Of a DNA stretch of 64,000 bases, positions 24,306 through 34,562 are shown piece after piece. The notes under the pieces were generated by a model. That model saw only the letters and a list, made by a program, of their open reading frames with translations. It had not been told where the DNA came from and did not search any database. The stretch comes from Gammaproteobacteria bacterium (GTDB lineage: Bacteria > Pseudomonadota > Gammaproteobacteria > Pseudomonadales > Pseudohongiellaceae). The DNA lies in the NCBI GenBank assembly GCA_021773355.1, contig JAJFKE010000023.1:62001-126000 (forward strand), given 5' to 3'. The stretch's first letter is position 1, and every line of letters begins with the position of its first letter. The position numbers and the translations under genes are program-made.

Positions 24306-26363
24306 TCAAGCTGAGTTTAGTTCGTCAAGCCGCCCCCTTAACATAGCTAGTACGTTGTAAAGCTCCAGCAGGTACCCATTCTCTCTCAACTCTGCAACCA
24401 GCTCCTCAGCCAGCTCTTCATATTCAGAATCCAAGTCCGCTCGCAAAGCGCCAGAAGCTAACAACAATCCATTAGAACTCAGATGGTCCCTCACATTTTC
24501 GTTGCGCGCCTGCCTCAAAAACTGAGGCTCGCAGATGGGCCTTTTAATATACGATCCAAGCGGAATGTAGGATTCACAATACATCCTGAACTGCTCTTTC
24601 TGAGTAACCTTGTTAAAGGCGCGATAGAACTCAAACTCTACTTTTAGTATCTCTGCCTTTAGTTCTGACCGGGAAAAATCATCGATAACTATGAACTCAT
24701 TCTCTACAGGGTCATTTTCAGGAGCTATAGTGGAAATTTCGATGGGTTTCGACGCTGAACTATTAGAAAAAGGAGCCTCCAAAGCATCGACGATTGTTAT
24801 CCAAGGCTGCACGGTTGGTTCATCAGAAAGTAGTACGGGCTCGATATTTTTTTCAATTACTACTTGGCTTATTCCTGAGGCCAAGTCTAAATTGTCTTTG
24901 TTCGGCACAGTATTAACAGATACCAGGACTTCTATAACGGCATCCTCGGCTTTCTCAATGGCTGTGTCTGCCTCAGAACCGGGACCCTCATCTATCATCT
25001 CAGTAACAGATAATTCAATAGGTTTTTGTATTGAATTGCTTATCGCTGCTGTCAGAGGAATTTCATCACTCTGGTCTGGCCATGAAACAAACTCATATAC
25101 TAATGAAACGCTGTCTGATGTGGCTGGTGTTTCTTCAACTTCCATCGAATTCGAATTTGCTATCGCTTGATCAATTAAAGGCGTTAGAGCCGGCTCTTCT
25201 GCGACCTGCTGTTGAGACATGTTTGGAAATTTTGGCCACATGGGTGATGAAAAAACCAACGATGCCAGTGCCAAGCAGCTTATCAGAGCGCTAGATGTAA
25301 GCTTCATTGAGGTCGAGTGATCGGCATTCTTATCTAACAGGGTTTTAATACGGCTTACCAAACCATGGGTGGTGTGAACACAGGCTACCGAATGATTTAA
25401 CGAAACTTGCCGTTGTAAGGATTCAGCTATATTCAACAAGCTATTGGCATAGGCTCGCACTCGGTCCACTCCATCTCGCCCCACTTGGTTAATGACCCAA
25501 TCGTCACAGGCGAGTTCGCGTTCGAAGCGGATTTGTTTATTGACATAGTTGACGGCAGGATGCCAGAAAAGAAAGATTGAAATTATTGCCTGCATACTTG
25601 CTACAAACGGGTCACGGCGTTTTATGTGCGCCAACTCATGTTGCAGTATTTGCTCCAGGAACTGTGGCGATTTCTTGTTTTCCATCAAAGCGGTGGGCAG
25701 TATTATCCATGGATTGAGAACACCACTAGTAGAAGGTGTATCAATTAATGTGCTATGCGTCAAAACAAGGTTCTTACGGACTTCCATTTCTGAGGAGAGT
25801 CGTGCCAAAGTTACCAGCCACTTCTCATCCGCGGATTCTGATGATTGAAATAGAATCCTCAGGGCCCGATACGATTGAATAAACAGCAGCAGTCTTAGCG
25901 TTATCCCAATTGCTATTAATAGCGTGAACGCAATTCCAAACCAGTACAGGGGTAGTGCCGCGAGTGTATTGACGCTGAGGTTTTTTAAATAGCTAAGTTT
26001 AGTTGGGATAATCAGAGCTCGCTCATGAGCGGCATCCAACTGCAAGAGTCCCGATTTCGGTAGGGTGTTTGCTGCTTCACCGAAAGCGTCTGTAGGCAAT
26101 AACACCTGGCCCGTTGTGGCTCTAGCGCCTTTAATTGAATCCGTGGGTAGGATTGCCGTTGGACTGTTCATCACTGGTGAAGGGAAGAAGCTTAGCGCCG
26201 GCATTGAAACTAATACAAGCAACAGCAGCAACCAGATATTGTGGCGTGTTGCTGCATTCAGGGTAAAAATTCTCAGAAGCATGGAGACAAGGGCAACTAG
26301 CAAACAACCAAGCAGCAGATAGCTAGTAAGCATTAAGCTGACAAATATGAATAACTCATTCAT
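24306..26363 (-). CDS. M56 (BlaR1/MecR1-type) membrane protease with periplasmic sensor-like domain
   Basis: A 685-residue protein. Helices at about 4-30, 43-60 and 135-163 precede the zinc protease domain with HELAH at 242-246 and the downstream ERELACDDW (281-289). A fourth helix (about 353-373) is followed by a long acidic linker (380-555) and a C-terminal domain at 557-685 with Cys596 and Cys611, homologous to the four secreted proteins encoded downstream. There is no penicillin-binding domain as in BlaR1. By analogy the C-terminal domain senses something in the periplasm and the protease then cleaves the BlaI-type repressor encoded 18 bp upstream. That mode of action is established for BlaR1-BlaI, inferred here. 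Confidence 0.88.
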   Translation of the reverse strand: MNELFIFVSLMLTSYLLLGCLLVALVSMLLRIFTLNAATRHNIWLLLLLVLVSMPALSFFPSPVMNSPTAILPTDSIKGARATTGQVLLPTDAFGEAANTLPKSGLLQLDAAHERALIIPTKLSYLKNLSVNTLAALPLYWFGIAFTLLIAIGITLRLLLFIQSYRALRILFQSSESADEKWLVTLARLSSEMEVRKNLVLTHSTLIDTPSTSGVLNPWIILPTALMENKKSPQFLEQILQHELAHIKRRDPFVASMQAIISIFLFWHPAVNYVNKQIRFERELACDDWVINQVGRDGVDRVRAYANSLLNIAESLQRQVSLNHSVACVHTTHGLVSRIKTLLDKNADHSTSMKLTSSALISCLALASLVFSSPMWPKFPNMSQQQVAEEPALTPLIDQAIANSNSMEVEETPATSDSVSLVYEFVSWPDQSDEIPLTAAISNSIQKPIELSVTEMIDEGPGSEADTAIEKAEDAVIEVLVSVNTVPNKDNLDLASGISQVVIEKNIEPVLLSDEPTVQPWITIVDALEAPFSNSSASKPIEISTIAPENDPVENEFIVIDDFSRSELKAEILKVEFEFYRAFNKVTQKEQFRMYCESYIPLGSYIKRPICEPQFLRQARNENVRDHLSSNGLLLASGALRADLDSEYEELAEELVAELRENGYLLELYNVLAMLRGRLDELNSA

Positions 26364-26381
26364 CGATGACCCCTGCGCTTC

Positions 26382-26759
26382 TTATTCCGACTTCGCTATC
26401 AAATCCTTCAACTTCTGCATGTCCGATGCATCCAATTCTTCGTCTTCCAACAGGTTAACCAATAAGGACTGAGGCGAGCCATCGAAAAAATTGGAGAGTA
26501 AATGTTTCAAGGCAACACTACGTGCCTTATGCCGCTCGACTAGAGGGGTGTAAATAAAAGACCGTCCTAATTTTTCGTGGCTCAGATAACCCTTTTCTTC
26601 CAAAATACGCAACATGGTTTGTACGGTGTTGTAAGCAACCGAGTCCTTCTCCTGCAACACGGCCGCCACATCACGCACTGAGGCGCTGCCCAGACTCCAT
26701 ATTACTTCCATGATGCGCAATTCCCCTTCAGTGAGGGTTTTCGATGCCTTTCTAGCCAT
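26382..26759 (-). CDS. BlaI/MecI-type repressor
   Basis: A 125-residue winged-helix protein. Residues 8-75 carry the BlaI DNA-binding pattern (LTEGELRIMEVIWSLGSASV, then YNTVQTMLRILEEKGYLSHE). The C-terminal dimerisation helices include the region where BlaR1-type proteases cut related repressors. It is followed 18 bp later by the M56 gene in the usual repressor-protease order. It probably controls its own operon and perhaps the secreted paralogs. Confidence 0.92.
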   Translation of the reverse strand: MARKASKTLTEGELRIMEVIWSLGSASVRDVAAVLQEKDSVAYNTVQTMLRILEEKGYLSHEKLGRSFIYTPLVERHKARSVALKHLLSNFFDGSPQSLLVNLLEDEELDASDMQKLKDLIAKSE

Positions 26760-26783
26760 ATTATTTAAAACCTACTTCTTTAA

Positions 26784-26823
26784 GACTTTGTGAAACTTTA
26801 GTCCCAGCCAATCCATCTGTCAA
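26784..26823 (-). promoter_or_regulatory. Promoter of the BlaI-M56 operon with possible operator
   Basis: On the minus strand TTGACA (26818-26823) and TAAAGT (26795-26800) are 17 bp apart, a good sigma-70 promoter 36 bp before the BlaI start. GACT and AGTC ends of a weak dyad (26784-26803) overlap the -10. BlaI sites often end in GACT/AGTC, but the inner bases here are not symmetric, so the operator part is tentative. Confidence 0.5.
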
Positions 26824-26993
26824 CTAAAGAATTAAGAGTTAGTGCCCAGGCAAGCGATATCCGTTCTATTTCGCCAGTATCTACTAGCCCAGATCAGACT
26901 GTTGTGCTACAACGGCTAAAATGCGCTTACCCGCTAACTCCATAGCAAGAACTGCTGTTTTGAGAAACGAGAACATCACGGTAGGAGCTAACA

Positions 26994-27743
26994 ATGTCGA
27001 CAAACAAGTGGAGACCAAAACTTGATGCCAGTCAGGCAGAAAACCTACCGCTGGTCATAATAAGCCTGCTTTGTGTACAAATCTTGTCTATTGCCCGCGA
27101 CCCTATCGTAATAGGTTGGGATCTTCCTCCCTGGCTTATAGCATTGGATGTTCTGTTGATTGCTATTCTGCTTGCTCTGGCGGTGTGGGTACGAATAGGA
27201 AAGGTAGCGGATCGTCTAATTCACCCTATCGTTGTTGTAGGTTTTGTCTGCGCAGGAATCAAGTCAATTGCAAGTATTGCAGCACAGAACGATCCTCTGC
27301 CTTTTTATCTGGCCATGGTCATGCTTGCCGGATCTCTGTGCTTTCTTTCACAACGTTAGTTATTGATAAGCATGGCAGTCGTCATGCTAGCCTGGCTTCC
27401 TGTAGCGATAGCTTTTCTGGAACCCGCGCAAATTATTTCTTCGCTTGCAGTTGCTGCAATTGGTGCCGTTTTGAGTGTATTCGTGCTGCGCAGAAGAATT
27501 TTCGCTGCAATTCAAGTGTACGAGCTGGAACAGCGAGTGGTTACTTTAGAGTCGATTTTGCCCATGTGTGCAAACTGTAAAAAGACGCGAGATCATTCCG
27601 GCAAATGGAAGACCATCGAAAAGTACATCGAAGACAATCAATCCGGCACGCAGATTAGCCACGGTTCCTGCCCAAGCTGTACTAAAGAGCTGCACGAGGA
27701 GTTCTACAAAAAAAGAACGGCCAGAGTTGGTGAGAGAAATTGA
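26994..27743 (+). pseudogene. Membrane sensor-like protein interrupted by an in-frame amber codon
   Basis: Two open stretches (26994-27359 and 27360-27743) are in one frame and separated only by TAG 27357-27359. Read through, they make one protein of about 249 residues. It would have about six helices (residues 18-145), a short coiled coil (YELEQRVVTLESILPM), then the Cys motif CANCKKTRD ... CPSC, a zinc-knuckle-like tail common at the end of bacterial sensor proteins. The residue before the stop is Arg and Leu-Leu follow; Trp would fit (TGG to TAG). TAGGAG precedes ATG 26994. Either a nonsense mutation, an assembly error, or two proteins; a soluble second half starting at 27363 or 27372 is possible. 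Confidence 0.6.
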
Positions 27744-27791
27744 GTGTCAAAGCCGTGCCAGTACAGAGATAAGAACTCTATAATTCTGATC

Positions 27792-29714
27792 TTAAACTGC
27801 CAGCAATGGCGGCATCGGGCAATCAATCGTGGCTGCTATTGCACGCAACAGTTCTACTTCTATGGGCTGTAACTTGCCGTCTGCCGATATACAGCTGGTG
27901 CAGGCTTTTAATAAAGCGGGTTTTTGCAAAGGCTTTACCTCTGCCAACTCATCCAGCGCCTCATTGAGCTTCTCAAAATTAATGTCACTCACATCGACCA
28001 ACGAGATTGGAACGCCTAAACTATTCGCGCCGGCTTTGAACGCCTCTTCACTGGAGATGCCTTGCTGCGTAGTGGAATGTGTCAAGATCGATAACAATAT
28101 GGCAATGGATTGCTGGCAGGCTTTCAAATTCTTCTTACCGAAATGTGGAACGCCACTCTTTTCAAAGACGGCATCCAAATGATGAAACACTATTTTTTGT
28201 AGTGCCCATTCCAGTAAATTAATTTTTTTATCTATTTCGATAAGCTTCTTAAAATTGATCTTAAACAGTTGGTACTGTCGCTGTGATAGTTGTCGCAGAC
28301 TTGATATAGCTATAGTTGTTAAGGCAAGACGCTGCTCATCGACAACAGCTTGGCTGTGCCGTATCAGGTTTTGTAGTTCCGCTAACACACCATCATCTGC
28401 ACTTTCTTTCAAGTACTCTAATTGTTCAGACCGTACCGACTCGTTACTGCCTAACACCATAAAATACACAATCGCACGGGCGGCGGAAGGCTCGCGTGCC
28501 GCATTCAGTTGCAGCGGCGGAATTTGCTGTACCAAGGCGTCTGCATACTGCAGGTGTTTGTCATCCGGATTGCCCACCTGGTTTAACAGAGTATTTACCA
28601 ACAATACCCCGGTGGCACCGGTTAGAATTGCCGTGGCTTTTTCGCGATTACTGCTAGCTGACTTCTGTGCTTGCGATTCTTCGCTGGCTTCGATTGATCG
28701 ATTCCAGGTACTGACTTCGTAATCACCGTCCCAATTGGGAAGAATTGCCCGTATACGCTCTTCCAGCGGCGGGTGGGTTGCATACAAACGACTCAGTAGC
28801 GACACCTGCCCCTCTTCAAACAGAGCATGACTAATTTCGGCACTGTTCGGGTTCTGTAAATAAGAGTGCTCGTGATGCCGGGCTATTTGCATCAGCGCCT
28901 GACCGATGCCGTCAGGGTTACGAGTGAACTGCACCGCCGAAGCATCTGCCAGATACTCACGCTGCCTGCTGACGGCGGCTTTGATCAGGTTGCCAAAGAA
29001 GGTTCCCACAAAGCCAATCACCACCAGGCCCAGTCCGAGAAATACAATGCCACTACCGCCTTTCGAACGGCGGCTATAACGACCACTGCGAAGCAGGTGG
29101 TAACCGATGATGCCGAGGATCATGATGCCATGCAGCACACCGATCAGGCGGATATTGATGCGCATATCCCCGTGCAGAATATGGCTGAATTCGTGCGCGA
29201 TAACCCCCTGCAATTGATCCCTACTTAGATTATCTATGGTGCCGCGGGTGACCGCGACGATTGCATCACTGGGGGAATAGCCGGCAGCAAATGCGTTGAT
29301 ACCCGGTTCCTCCATAAGATAGACCGGCGGCACTGGTGTGCCGGATGCTATCGCCATTTCTTCCACAACATTCATTACCCGCTGTTCGGCTGGATCGCTG
29401 CTGCCCGATACCAATAGCCGGGCATTCATCATTTCGGCAACGCGGGCTCCGCCACCGGACAATGCGCTAATTTTGTATAGACTACCGAGAACTATTACCG
29501 AGCTGACGAATGCTCCGATCATCAAGAAGGTAGTGATATCGAATTGAATACTGGTGGTTGCAGCCATACTGGTCATACCAGTTTCAGCAAAACCAAATAT
29601 CAGCATTACCAGAATATTGGTCACCACAATTAAGGACAGCACGGCCAGAGCAAATAAGAAGATTAGCTTCCCTGTATTGCGTTTAGCGATGTCTTGGGAT
29701 TCAAAGAAGTTCAT
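27792..29714 (-). CDS. M48 family metalloprotease with C-terminal TerB-like region
   Basis: A 640-residue membrane protease related to HtpX. Helices lie at about 16-42 and 58-80. The zinc motif HEFSH is at residues 174-178 with REYLADASAV further on as third ligand region. The C-terminal half is helical and ends in a TerB-like segment (CTSCISADGKLQPIEVELL). Length about twice HtpX, matching the LemA-linked M48 subfamily. It is encoded 80 bp after lemA on the same strand. Substrates are unknown; the HtpX family degrades membrane proteins. Confidence 0.9.
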   Translation of the reverse strand: MNFFESQDIAKRNTGKLIFLFALAVLSLIVVTNILVMLIFGFAETGMTSMAATTSIQFDITTFLMIGAFVSSVIVLGSLYKISALSGGGARVAEMMNARLLVSGSSDPAEQRVMNVVEEMAIASGTPVPPVYLMEEPGINAFAAGYSPSDAIVAVTRGTIDNLSRDQLQGVIAHEFSHILHGDMRINIRLIGVLHGIMILGIIGYHLLRSGRYSRRSKGGSGIVFLGLGLVVIGFVGTFFGNLIKAAVSRQREYLADASAVQFTRNPDGIGQALMQIARHHEHSYLQNPNSAEISHALFEEGQVSLLSRLYATHPPLEERIRAILPNWDGDYEVSTWNRSIEASEESQAQKSASSNREKATAILTGATGVLLVNTLLNQVGNPDDKHLQYADALVQQIPPLQLNAAREPSAARAIVYFMVLGSNESVRSEQLEYLKESADDGVLAELQNLIRHSQAVVDEQRLALTTIAISSLRQLSQRQYQLFKINFKKLIEIDKKINLLEWALQKIVFHHLDAVFEKSGVPHFGKKNLKACQQSIAILLSILTHSTTQQGISSEEAFKAGANSLGVPISLVDVSDINFEKLNEALDELAEVKPLQKPALLKACTSCISADGKLQPIEVELLRAIAATIDCPMPPLLAV

Positions 29715-29794
29715 TTGGAATGTGATCAGCCTTTAGAATCTTGGAGCTCTGTTTTTGAGCGCGACGGGAAGGCAGTATGCCTCCCCACAGTAAA

Positions 29795-30391
29795 CTAAAA
29801 AGAGACTTTTGGCGCTTCTTGAATCGCTTCGCTGTCTGCGAATTCCAGCAAGCTGGCATCTGTAGAATGACCGAAGAAGCCTGCAAAAAATACCGCTGGG
29901 AAAGACTGGCGATAGGTGTTGTACGACATAACCTGATCATTAAATGCCTGACGTGAAAACGCTACTTTGTTTTCGGTAGTGGTTAGTTCCTCGCTCAGCT
30001 GCATCATATTCTGATTTGCCTTCAGATCCGGGTAGGCTTCCATCACCACGTTGAATCGATTCAATGCTCCCGTGAGCGCACCTTCCTGCCCCATCAATTC
30101 TTGCATGGCGGCAGCATTGCCGGGATCAGCGGCAGCGGCGGCCAATCCGGCCGCAGCCGAGTTGCGAGCAGCGATGACCGCCTCAAGAGTTTCTCTCTCA
30201 TGCTTCATATAACTCTTCGCGGTTTCTACCAGATTTGGAATCAGATCGTAGCGACGCTTCAATTGCACCTCGATTTGCGCAAACGCGTTTTTATATCGAT
30301 TCTTAAGACTTACCAGTTGGTTGTAAATACCGACAATATAGAAAAACAAGGCGGCGACAATAACCAGGACCACAATCGTTGTGATTTCCAT
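29795..30391 (-). CDS. lemA: LemA family protein
   Basis: A 198-residue protein with one N-terminal helix (3-24) and a helical coiled-coil body: [30 protein letters not shown], then [19 protein letters not shown]. These are the LemA landmarks. LemA proteins sit at the inner membrane with the N-terminus outside. AAGGAGCC precedes the start. Paired with the M48 protease downstream, a common arrangement of unknown function. Confidence 0.92.
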   Translation of the reverse strand: MEITTIVVLVIVAALFFYIVGIYNQLVSLKNRYKNAFAQIEVQLKRRYDLIPNLVETAKSYMKHERETLEAVIAARNSAAAGLAAAAADPGNAAAMQELMGQEGALTGALNRFNVVMEAYPDLKANQNMMQLSEELTTTENKVAFSRQAFNDQVMSYNTYRQSFPAVFFAGFFGHSTDASLLEFADSEAIQEAPKVSF

Positions 30392-30579
30392 AATTTGGCT
30401 CCTTCTACGAATGAATTGATTACCCCGGTCATATAGGGCTGCTGGGCCTATTATTCCATTATTAAGTGCGCTTGTCCTCGAACATAATGGCCTGGAGAAA
30501 TGAATTTCTCAGATTCAAAATTATCTGCTAAGCTGCCATTCACCGCTCGACTCTAGCTCACAACCAAGAAGAATAAATT

Positions 30580-32364
30580 ATGAGCACTGGAACTCTCGCA
30601 CTACTCTCACTACTGCCTATCATATCTGTCGCTATATTCCTGGTGCTGTTGCGCTGGCCGGCCAGTCGCGCCATGCCCATCGCCTATGTGGTAGCAGCAG
30701 CCTTGGCCCTCACGGTCTGGCAGGTCCCGGCAAATAAAGTACTGGCCGCCAGCGCCAATGGCCTCTGGGTTGCAGGCACGCTTATCTATATTATTTTTGG
30801 CGCCATACTGCTGCTCAATACCTTACAACAAAGCGGTGCTATCCGGGCGATACGGCAGGGTTTTTCCGATATCACACCGGATCGACGCATTCAGGTAATT
30901 ATTATCGCCTGGTTGTTCGGCTCTTTTATTGAAGGCTCAGCAGGCTTCGGTACGCCCGCCGCTGTTGCGGTTCCGCTGATGGTAGGCTTGGGATTTCCTG
31001 CCATGGCCGCTGTGGTTGCAGGCATGATCATTCAGAGCACACCGGTGTCATTCGGTGCCATGGGTACACCAATAATGGTTGGTGTCAACACCGGCCTGTC
31101 TGCCGATCCGGAAATGGCCGCCTATGCCGCGCAGCTAGGCTATGCCGAGTGGGATCAGTTTCTCGCCTTTATCGCAACCAAGATTGCACTGATCCATGCC
31201 ATAGCCGGTACCTTCATACCACTATTGGTGGTGGCTATAATGACGCGCTTCTTCGGCAAGAATAGATCATTTGCGGAGGGCTTTAAGGTGTGGAAATTTG
31301 CCTTATTCGCCGCCTTCGCCATGACCATTCCCTATCTGTTAGTGGCCACCTACTTCCGACCGGAATTTCCTTCTTTGATCGGCGGCCTTGTTGGTTTGGC
31401 CATCGTTGTCAGCGCCGCGAAGGCGGGTTTTCTACTTCCCAAGGAAGAAGATATCTGGAATTTCGATGACAAGGAAAACTGGGACGAAGAATGGACTGGC
31501 AGCATGAAATTGGACGAAGAAGATCATAGCATTCCTATTATGGGTATTGTGAAAGCCTGGTCTCCCTATCTCTTCGTGGCCGGTCTTCTAGTCATAACCC
31601 GCCTTCCCTACTTCCATTTGGAACCCCTGCTACGTGGGCCTAGCATATTAACGACCTGGTCCTGGCCTGCGATTTTCGGCAGCGATATTACCGCATCTTT
31701 TCAGCCGTTTTGGTCTCCGGGCACAATCTTCATTATCGTTTCCCTGATTACCCTATTACTGCACAGCCTAAAAATGTCTGAATACAAAATGGCTCTGGGC
31801 AAATCTTTTAGGACCCTGGTCCCGGCATCCATGGCCCTGGTGTTTACCGTGCCTATGGTTCAGGTGTTTATTAATTCCAGTGGTGGCGCAGCCGGATATG
31901 AACAGATGCCACTGGTTCTGGCTGAAGGAGTAGCAAATCTTACAGGTTCTGCCTGGCCTTTCTTCTCTACCTTTATTGGTGGCCTTGGTGCCTTCGTAGC
32001 CGGTAGCAACACGGTAAGCAATATGATGTTCTCGCTGTTTCAGTTCGGTGTCGGCGAACGCATCATGGCTGACCCAACCTGGATCGTTGCCTTGCAAGCG
32101 GTCGGTGGTGCCTCGGGCAATATTATCTGCGTACACAATGTGGTGGCAGCGTCCGCCGTAGTCGGATTGATCGGCAAGGAAGGCGCGGTAATTCGGAAAA
32201 CACTGCTACCCTTCTTTTACTACGCCTTGCTATCCGGCTCCGTGGGTTACGGCATAGTCAATATGGACTCTGGAATATTCAACGCAGGCTTCATCGTAGC
32301 GGCGGCAATCTTCGCCACCATGATCTACTTCATATTCAAGTTCAATCGGAGTAGTGTTCCCTGA
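30580..32364 (+). CDS. lctP: L-lactate permease family transporter
   Basis: A 594-residue membrane protein with 12-14 helices. The family motif [17 protein letters not shown] is at about 111-127, and [14 protein letters not shown] and [15 protein letters not shown] near the C-terminus are other LctP/LldP landmarks. It takes up lactate or related 2-hydroxyacids with protons. It is a single gene; no lactate dehydrogenase of the lldD type is next to it, although a D-2-hydroxyacid dehydrogenase lies 4 kb away. Confidence 0.92.
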   Translation: MSTGTLALLSLLPIISVAIFLVLLRWPASRAMPIAYVVAAALALTVWQVPANKVLAASANGLWVAGTLIYIIFGAILLLNTLQQSGAIRAIRQGFSDITPDRRIQVIIIAWLFGSFIEGSAGFGTPAAVAVPLMVGLGFPAMAAVVAGMIIQSTPVSFGAMGTPIMVGVNTGLSADPEMAAYAAQLGYAEWDQFLAFIATKIALIHAIAGTFIPLLVVAIMTRFFGKNRSFAEGFKVWKFALFAAFAMTIPYLLVATYFRPEFPSLIGGLVGLAIVVSAAKAGFLLPKEEDIWNFDDKENWDEEWTGSMKLDEEDHSIPIMGIVKAWSPYLFVAGLLVITRLPYFHLEPLLRGPSILTTWSWPAIFGSDITASFQPFWSPGTIFIIVSLITLLLHSLKMSEYKMALGKSFRTLVPASMALVFTVPMVQVFINSSGGAAGYEQMPLVLAEGVANLTGSAWPFFSTFIGGLGAFVAGSNTVSNMMFSLFQFGVGERIMADPTWIVALQAVGGASGNIICVHNVVAASAVVGLIGKEGAVIRKTLLPFFYYALLSGSVGYGIVNMDSGIFNAGFIVAAAIFATMIYFIFKFNRSSVP

Positions 32365-32448
32365 CAGCCAGGTAGTTCTAGCCTATAATCTCTGCTTCGA
32401 TTTTCACTCGCGGGCTTTTCTTGTAGCTTAGCGCAACGGCTATTTCCA

Positions 32449-34422
32449 ATGCCTGAAACAACCGCAAACAGTTCTCGTTCTCTGATCATTGCCACAGCCG
32501 GTCATGTGGATCATGGCAAGACCTCTTTGGTTGCCAATATCACTGGCATCGACACCGACACGCTAGCGGAAGAAAAAAAACGCGGCCTTACTATCGTGCC
32601 GGGTTATGCCTATCAACATTTTTCTACGATCGTTGACGGAGAGGAATGTAATAACACATTAGGTTTCGTCGACGTTCCCGGCCATATAGATTTTATAAAT
32701 AATATGCTGGCAGCTGTGGGTGCCGTAGATGGCGTATTGCTGGTAGTAGCAGCAGACGATGGCATCATGCCGCAGACACGAGAACATTTAGCCATTCTCG
32801 ATCTGTTGGCAGTATCCCGCGGCGCGGTTGCACTCACGAAGACGGATCGCTGTGATCCGGATCGAGTGCAGGAGGTGATTGCTGATATTCAGTTATTACT
32901 AACGCAGACCAGCCTGAACGACGCCCCAGTTTTCCCCCTGTCAAATGAATCCGGTGATGGTATAGCTGAGCTAAGCAGCTATCTGCATCAACTATTTGAA
33001 GATGACAGCACCATTAAGAACGTCGATGATGACGAGCAATACTTTCGTTATCTGGTTGATCGCAGCTTTGTGGCGAAAGGCATAGGCACCGTTGTAACTG
33101 GAAGTGTGCGCGCTGGCTCCACTAGAACCGGTGTTAGTCTAAAACACACAGCCACAGCTGAACTGACAAAACTTAGAGGAGCGAGATTGGACAAGACAGA
33201 TCTCGTCGAAATTTTCAAAGATCAGCGCGCGGCGATGAACGTGAACCTCGATCACAAACTAGTTAGCCGTGGCGACTGGCTAGTCGATGAAGCCCTGTTC
33301 CAACCCGTTAGTCGCTTCGACGCATCTATCAGCTTTATCGACGATAGCTTTAAACTTCATAGCAGCGCTCAATACCACTTGCACATCGGTGCTTCTCATC
33401 ATGTTGTTAATATTCGTCATCTTGGTGAACATTACTATCAAGTAAAATCCGTTGACACGGTAATTGCACATCATGGGGATAGGTTCATTGTGCGCGACCC
33501 TGCATCACAACACACCTTGGGAGGCGGCAGTGTTATCGATATATTCGTACCGCGCCGAAAACGTAGCAGCGCATTTCGTTTGTCATTACTTCAAGCGATG
33601 GAGCAAGAAACCTTCGATGCGCTGAGACAGCTATTGGAATTGCTGCCAGATGGCATTAAGTTGCAGGAATTTTCAAGATGTAGAAATATTACTGATACCG
33701 CCATCAATCTACTGTGCGAAAGATTGCAGTCTCAGGAAATAGCCTTCACAACCTTGCCGCTGGAAAAACACGGCTTACCGCTATTGCTTCATGAAAAGTT
33801 CTACCGAGAATATTGCGAGCACATACTCAGTTTTTTAGGCAAGTTTCACCAACAACAAGCGAACCAACAAGGCATTAGCGAACCAGCATTAAGCCACGGC
33901 GTTAACTTTGCGAGTTCGCATTTACTGTTTCACGGCATCCTGCAATCACTGCTCGATTCTGGGGCTATCAGGCGTACCGGCACCCTGCTTCATATTCCTT
34001 CTCACAAAACCTCATTGAGCGCCGAAGAAGAGGCCTTCCTCGCCAAGGTACGTCCTATACTCCTGCAGGCAGGCTATGTGCCACCCCGTACCCGGGAACT
34101 GGTGGAAATGACCAATATTCCGCTGCCAACACTGGAGCGTATATTGCGCGAGTCCGCCAAAGCAGGCACTCTCATAAAGGTTGCAGAGAACCGCTACTAC
34201 CTGCCGGAAACCATCATGACTCTGGCTGGATTTACGGAGCAGTTGGCGCAGGCAGATAAGGGCGAAGAAGGTTTTTCCGTGATTCAGTTTCGCGACGCCT
34301 CGGAAATTGGCCGTAATCTGTGCATCGAACTATTGGAATATTTTGACAGCGTTGGTTTCACACGCCGAGATGGAAACAGCCGCTTTGTTCGCACCAGTAA
34401 AGAAAATATTTTCGGCAAATAA
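32449..34422 (+). CDS. selB: Selenocysteine-specific translation elongation factor
   Basis: A 657-residue GTPase. G1 is GHVDHGKTS at 18-26, then KKRGLTI, DVPGHIDFI (G3) and TKTD (G4). An EF-Tu-like domain 2/3 region follows, and four winged-helix modules occupy about 400-657, the last ending in FDSVGFTRRDGNSRFV, used by SelB to bind SECIS RNA. It delivers Sec-tRNA to UGA codons. No selA, selD or tRNA-Sec is found in this window, and no selenoprotein is apparent. The gene is intact in length, so selenoproteins probably exist elsewhere in the genome. Confidence 0.93.
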   Translation: MPETTANSSRSLIIATAGHVDHGKTSLVANITGIDTDTLAEEKKRGLTIVPGYAYQHFSTIVDGEECNNTLGFVDVPGHIDFINNMLAAVGAVDGVLLVVAADDGIMPQTREHLAILDLLAVSRGAVALTKTDRCDPDRVQEVIADIQLLLTQTSLNDAPVFPLSNESGDGIAELSSYLHQLFEDDSTIKNVDDDEQYFRYLVDRSFVAKGIGTVVTGSVRAGSTRTGVSLKHTATAELTKLRGARLDKTDLVEIFKDQRAAMNVNLDHKLVSRGDWLVDEALFQPVSRFDASISFIDDSFKLHSSAQYHLHIGASHHVVNIRHLGEHYYQVKSVDTVIAHHGDRFIVRDPASQHTLGGGSVIDIFVPRRKRSSAFRLSLLQAMEQETFDALRQLLELLPDGIKLQEFSRCRNITDTAINLLCERLQSQEIAFTTLPLEKHGLPLLLHEKFYREYCEHILSFLGKFHQQQANQQGISEPALSHGVNFASSHLLFHGILQSLLDSGAIRRTGTLLHIPSHKTSLSAEEEAFLAKVRPILLQAGYVPPRTRELVEMTNIPLPTLERILRESAKAGTLIKVAENRYYLPETIMTLAGFTEQLAQADKGEEGFSVIQFRDASEIGRNLCIELLEYFDSVGFTRRDGNSRFVRTSKENIFGK

Positions 34423-34466
34423 TTACATTCAAAATCTCCTCTACTGCCAGTTTTCACCGCAAGTCT

Positions 34467-34480
34467 TTGACCTGCGTCAA
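34467..34480 (+). promoter_or_regulatory. Anr/FNR-like box upstream of the cytochrome c lipoprotein
   Basis: TTGACCTGCGTCAA, followed by CTG. The core TTGAC-N4-GTCAA fits the Crp/Fnr superfamily dyad, and the identical 14-mer occurs at 39493. Its centre is 89 bp before ATG 34563. Confidence 0.6.
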
Positions 34481-34562
34481 CTGAACATCCGGAATCAATT
34501 GCGCTTATCCCACATCTGGAACAGACTGGTGATATAAGTGAATATAGAGGGGGTCGGCCACA

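Noticed and set aside
26822..26840. AACT...AGTT dyad upstream of the BlaI gene
   Set aside because: Only the four end bases are symmetric; weaker than expected for an operator.
27357..27359. Programmed stop-codon read-through or recoding at TAG
   Set aside because: SelB decodes TGA, not TAG, and no recoding signal is visible; simple mutation is more likely.
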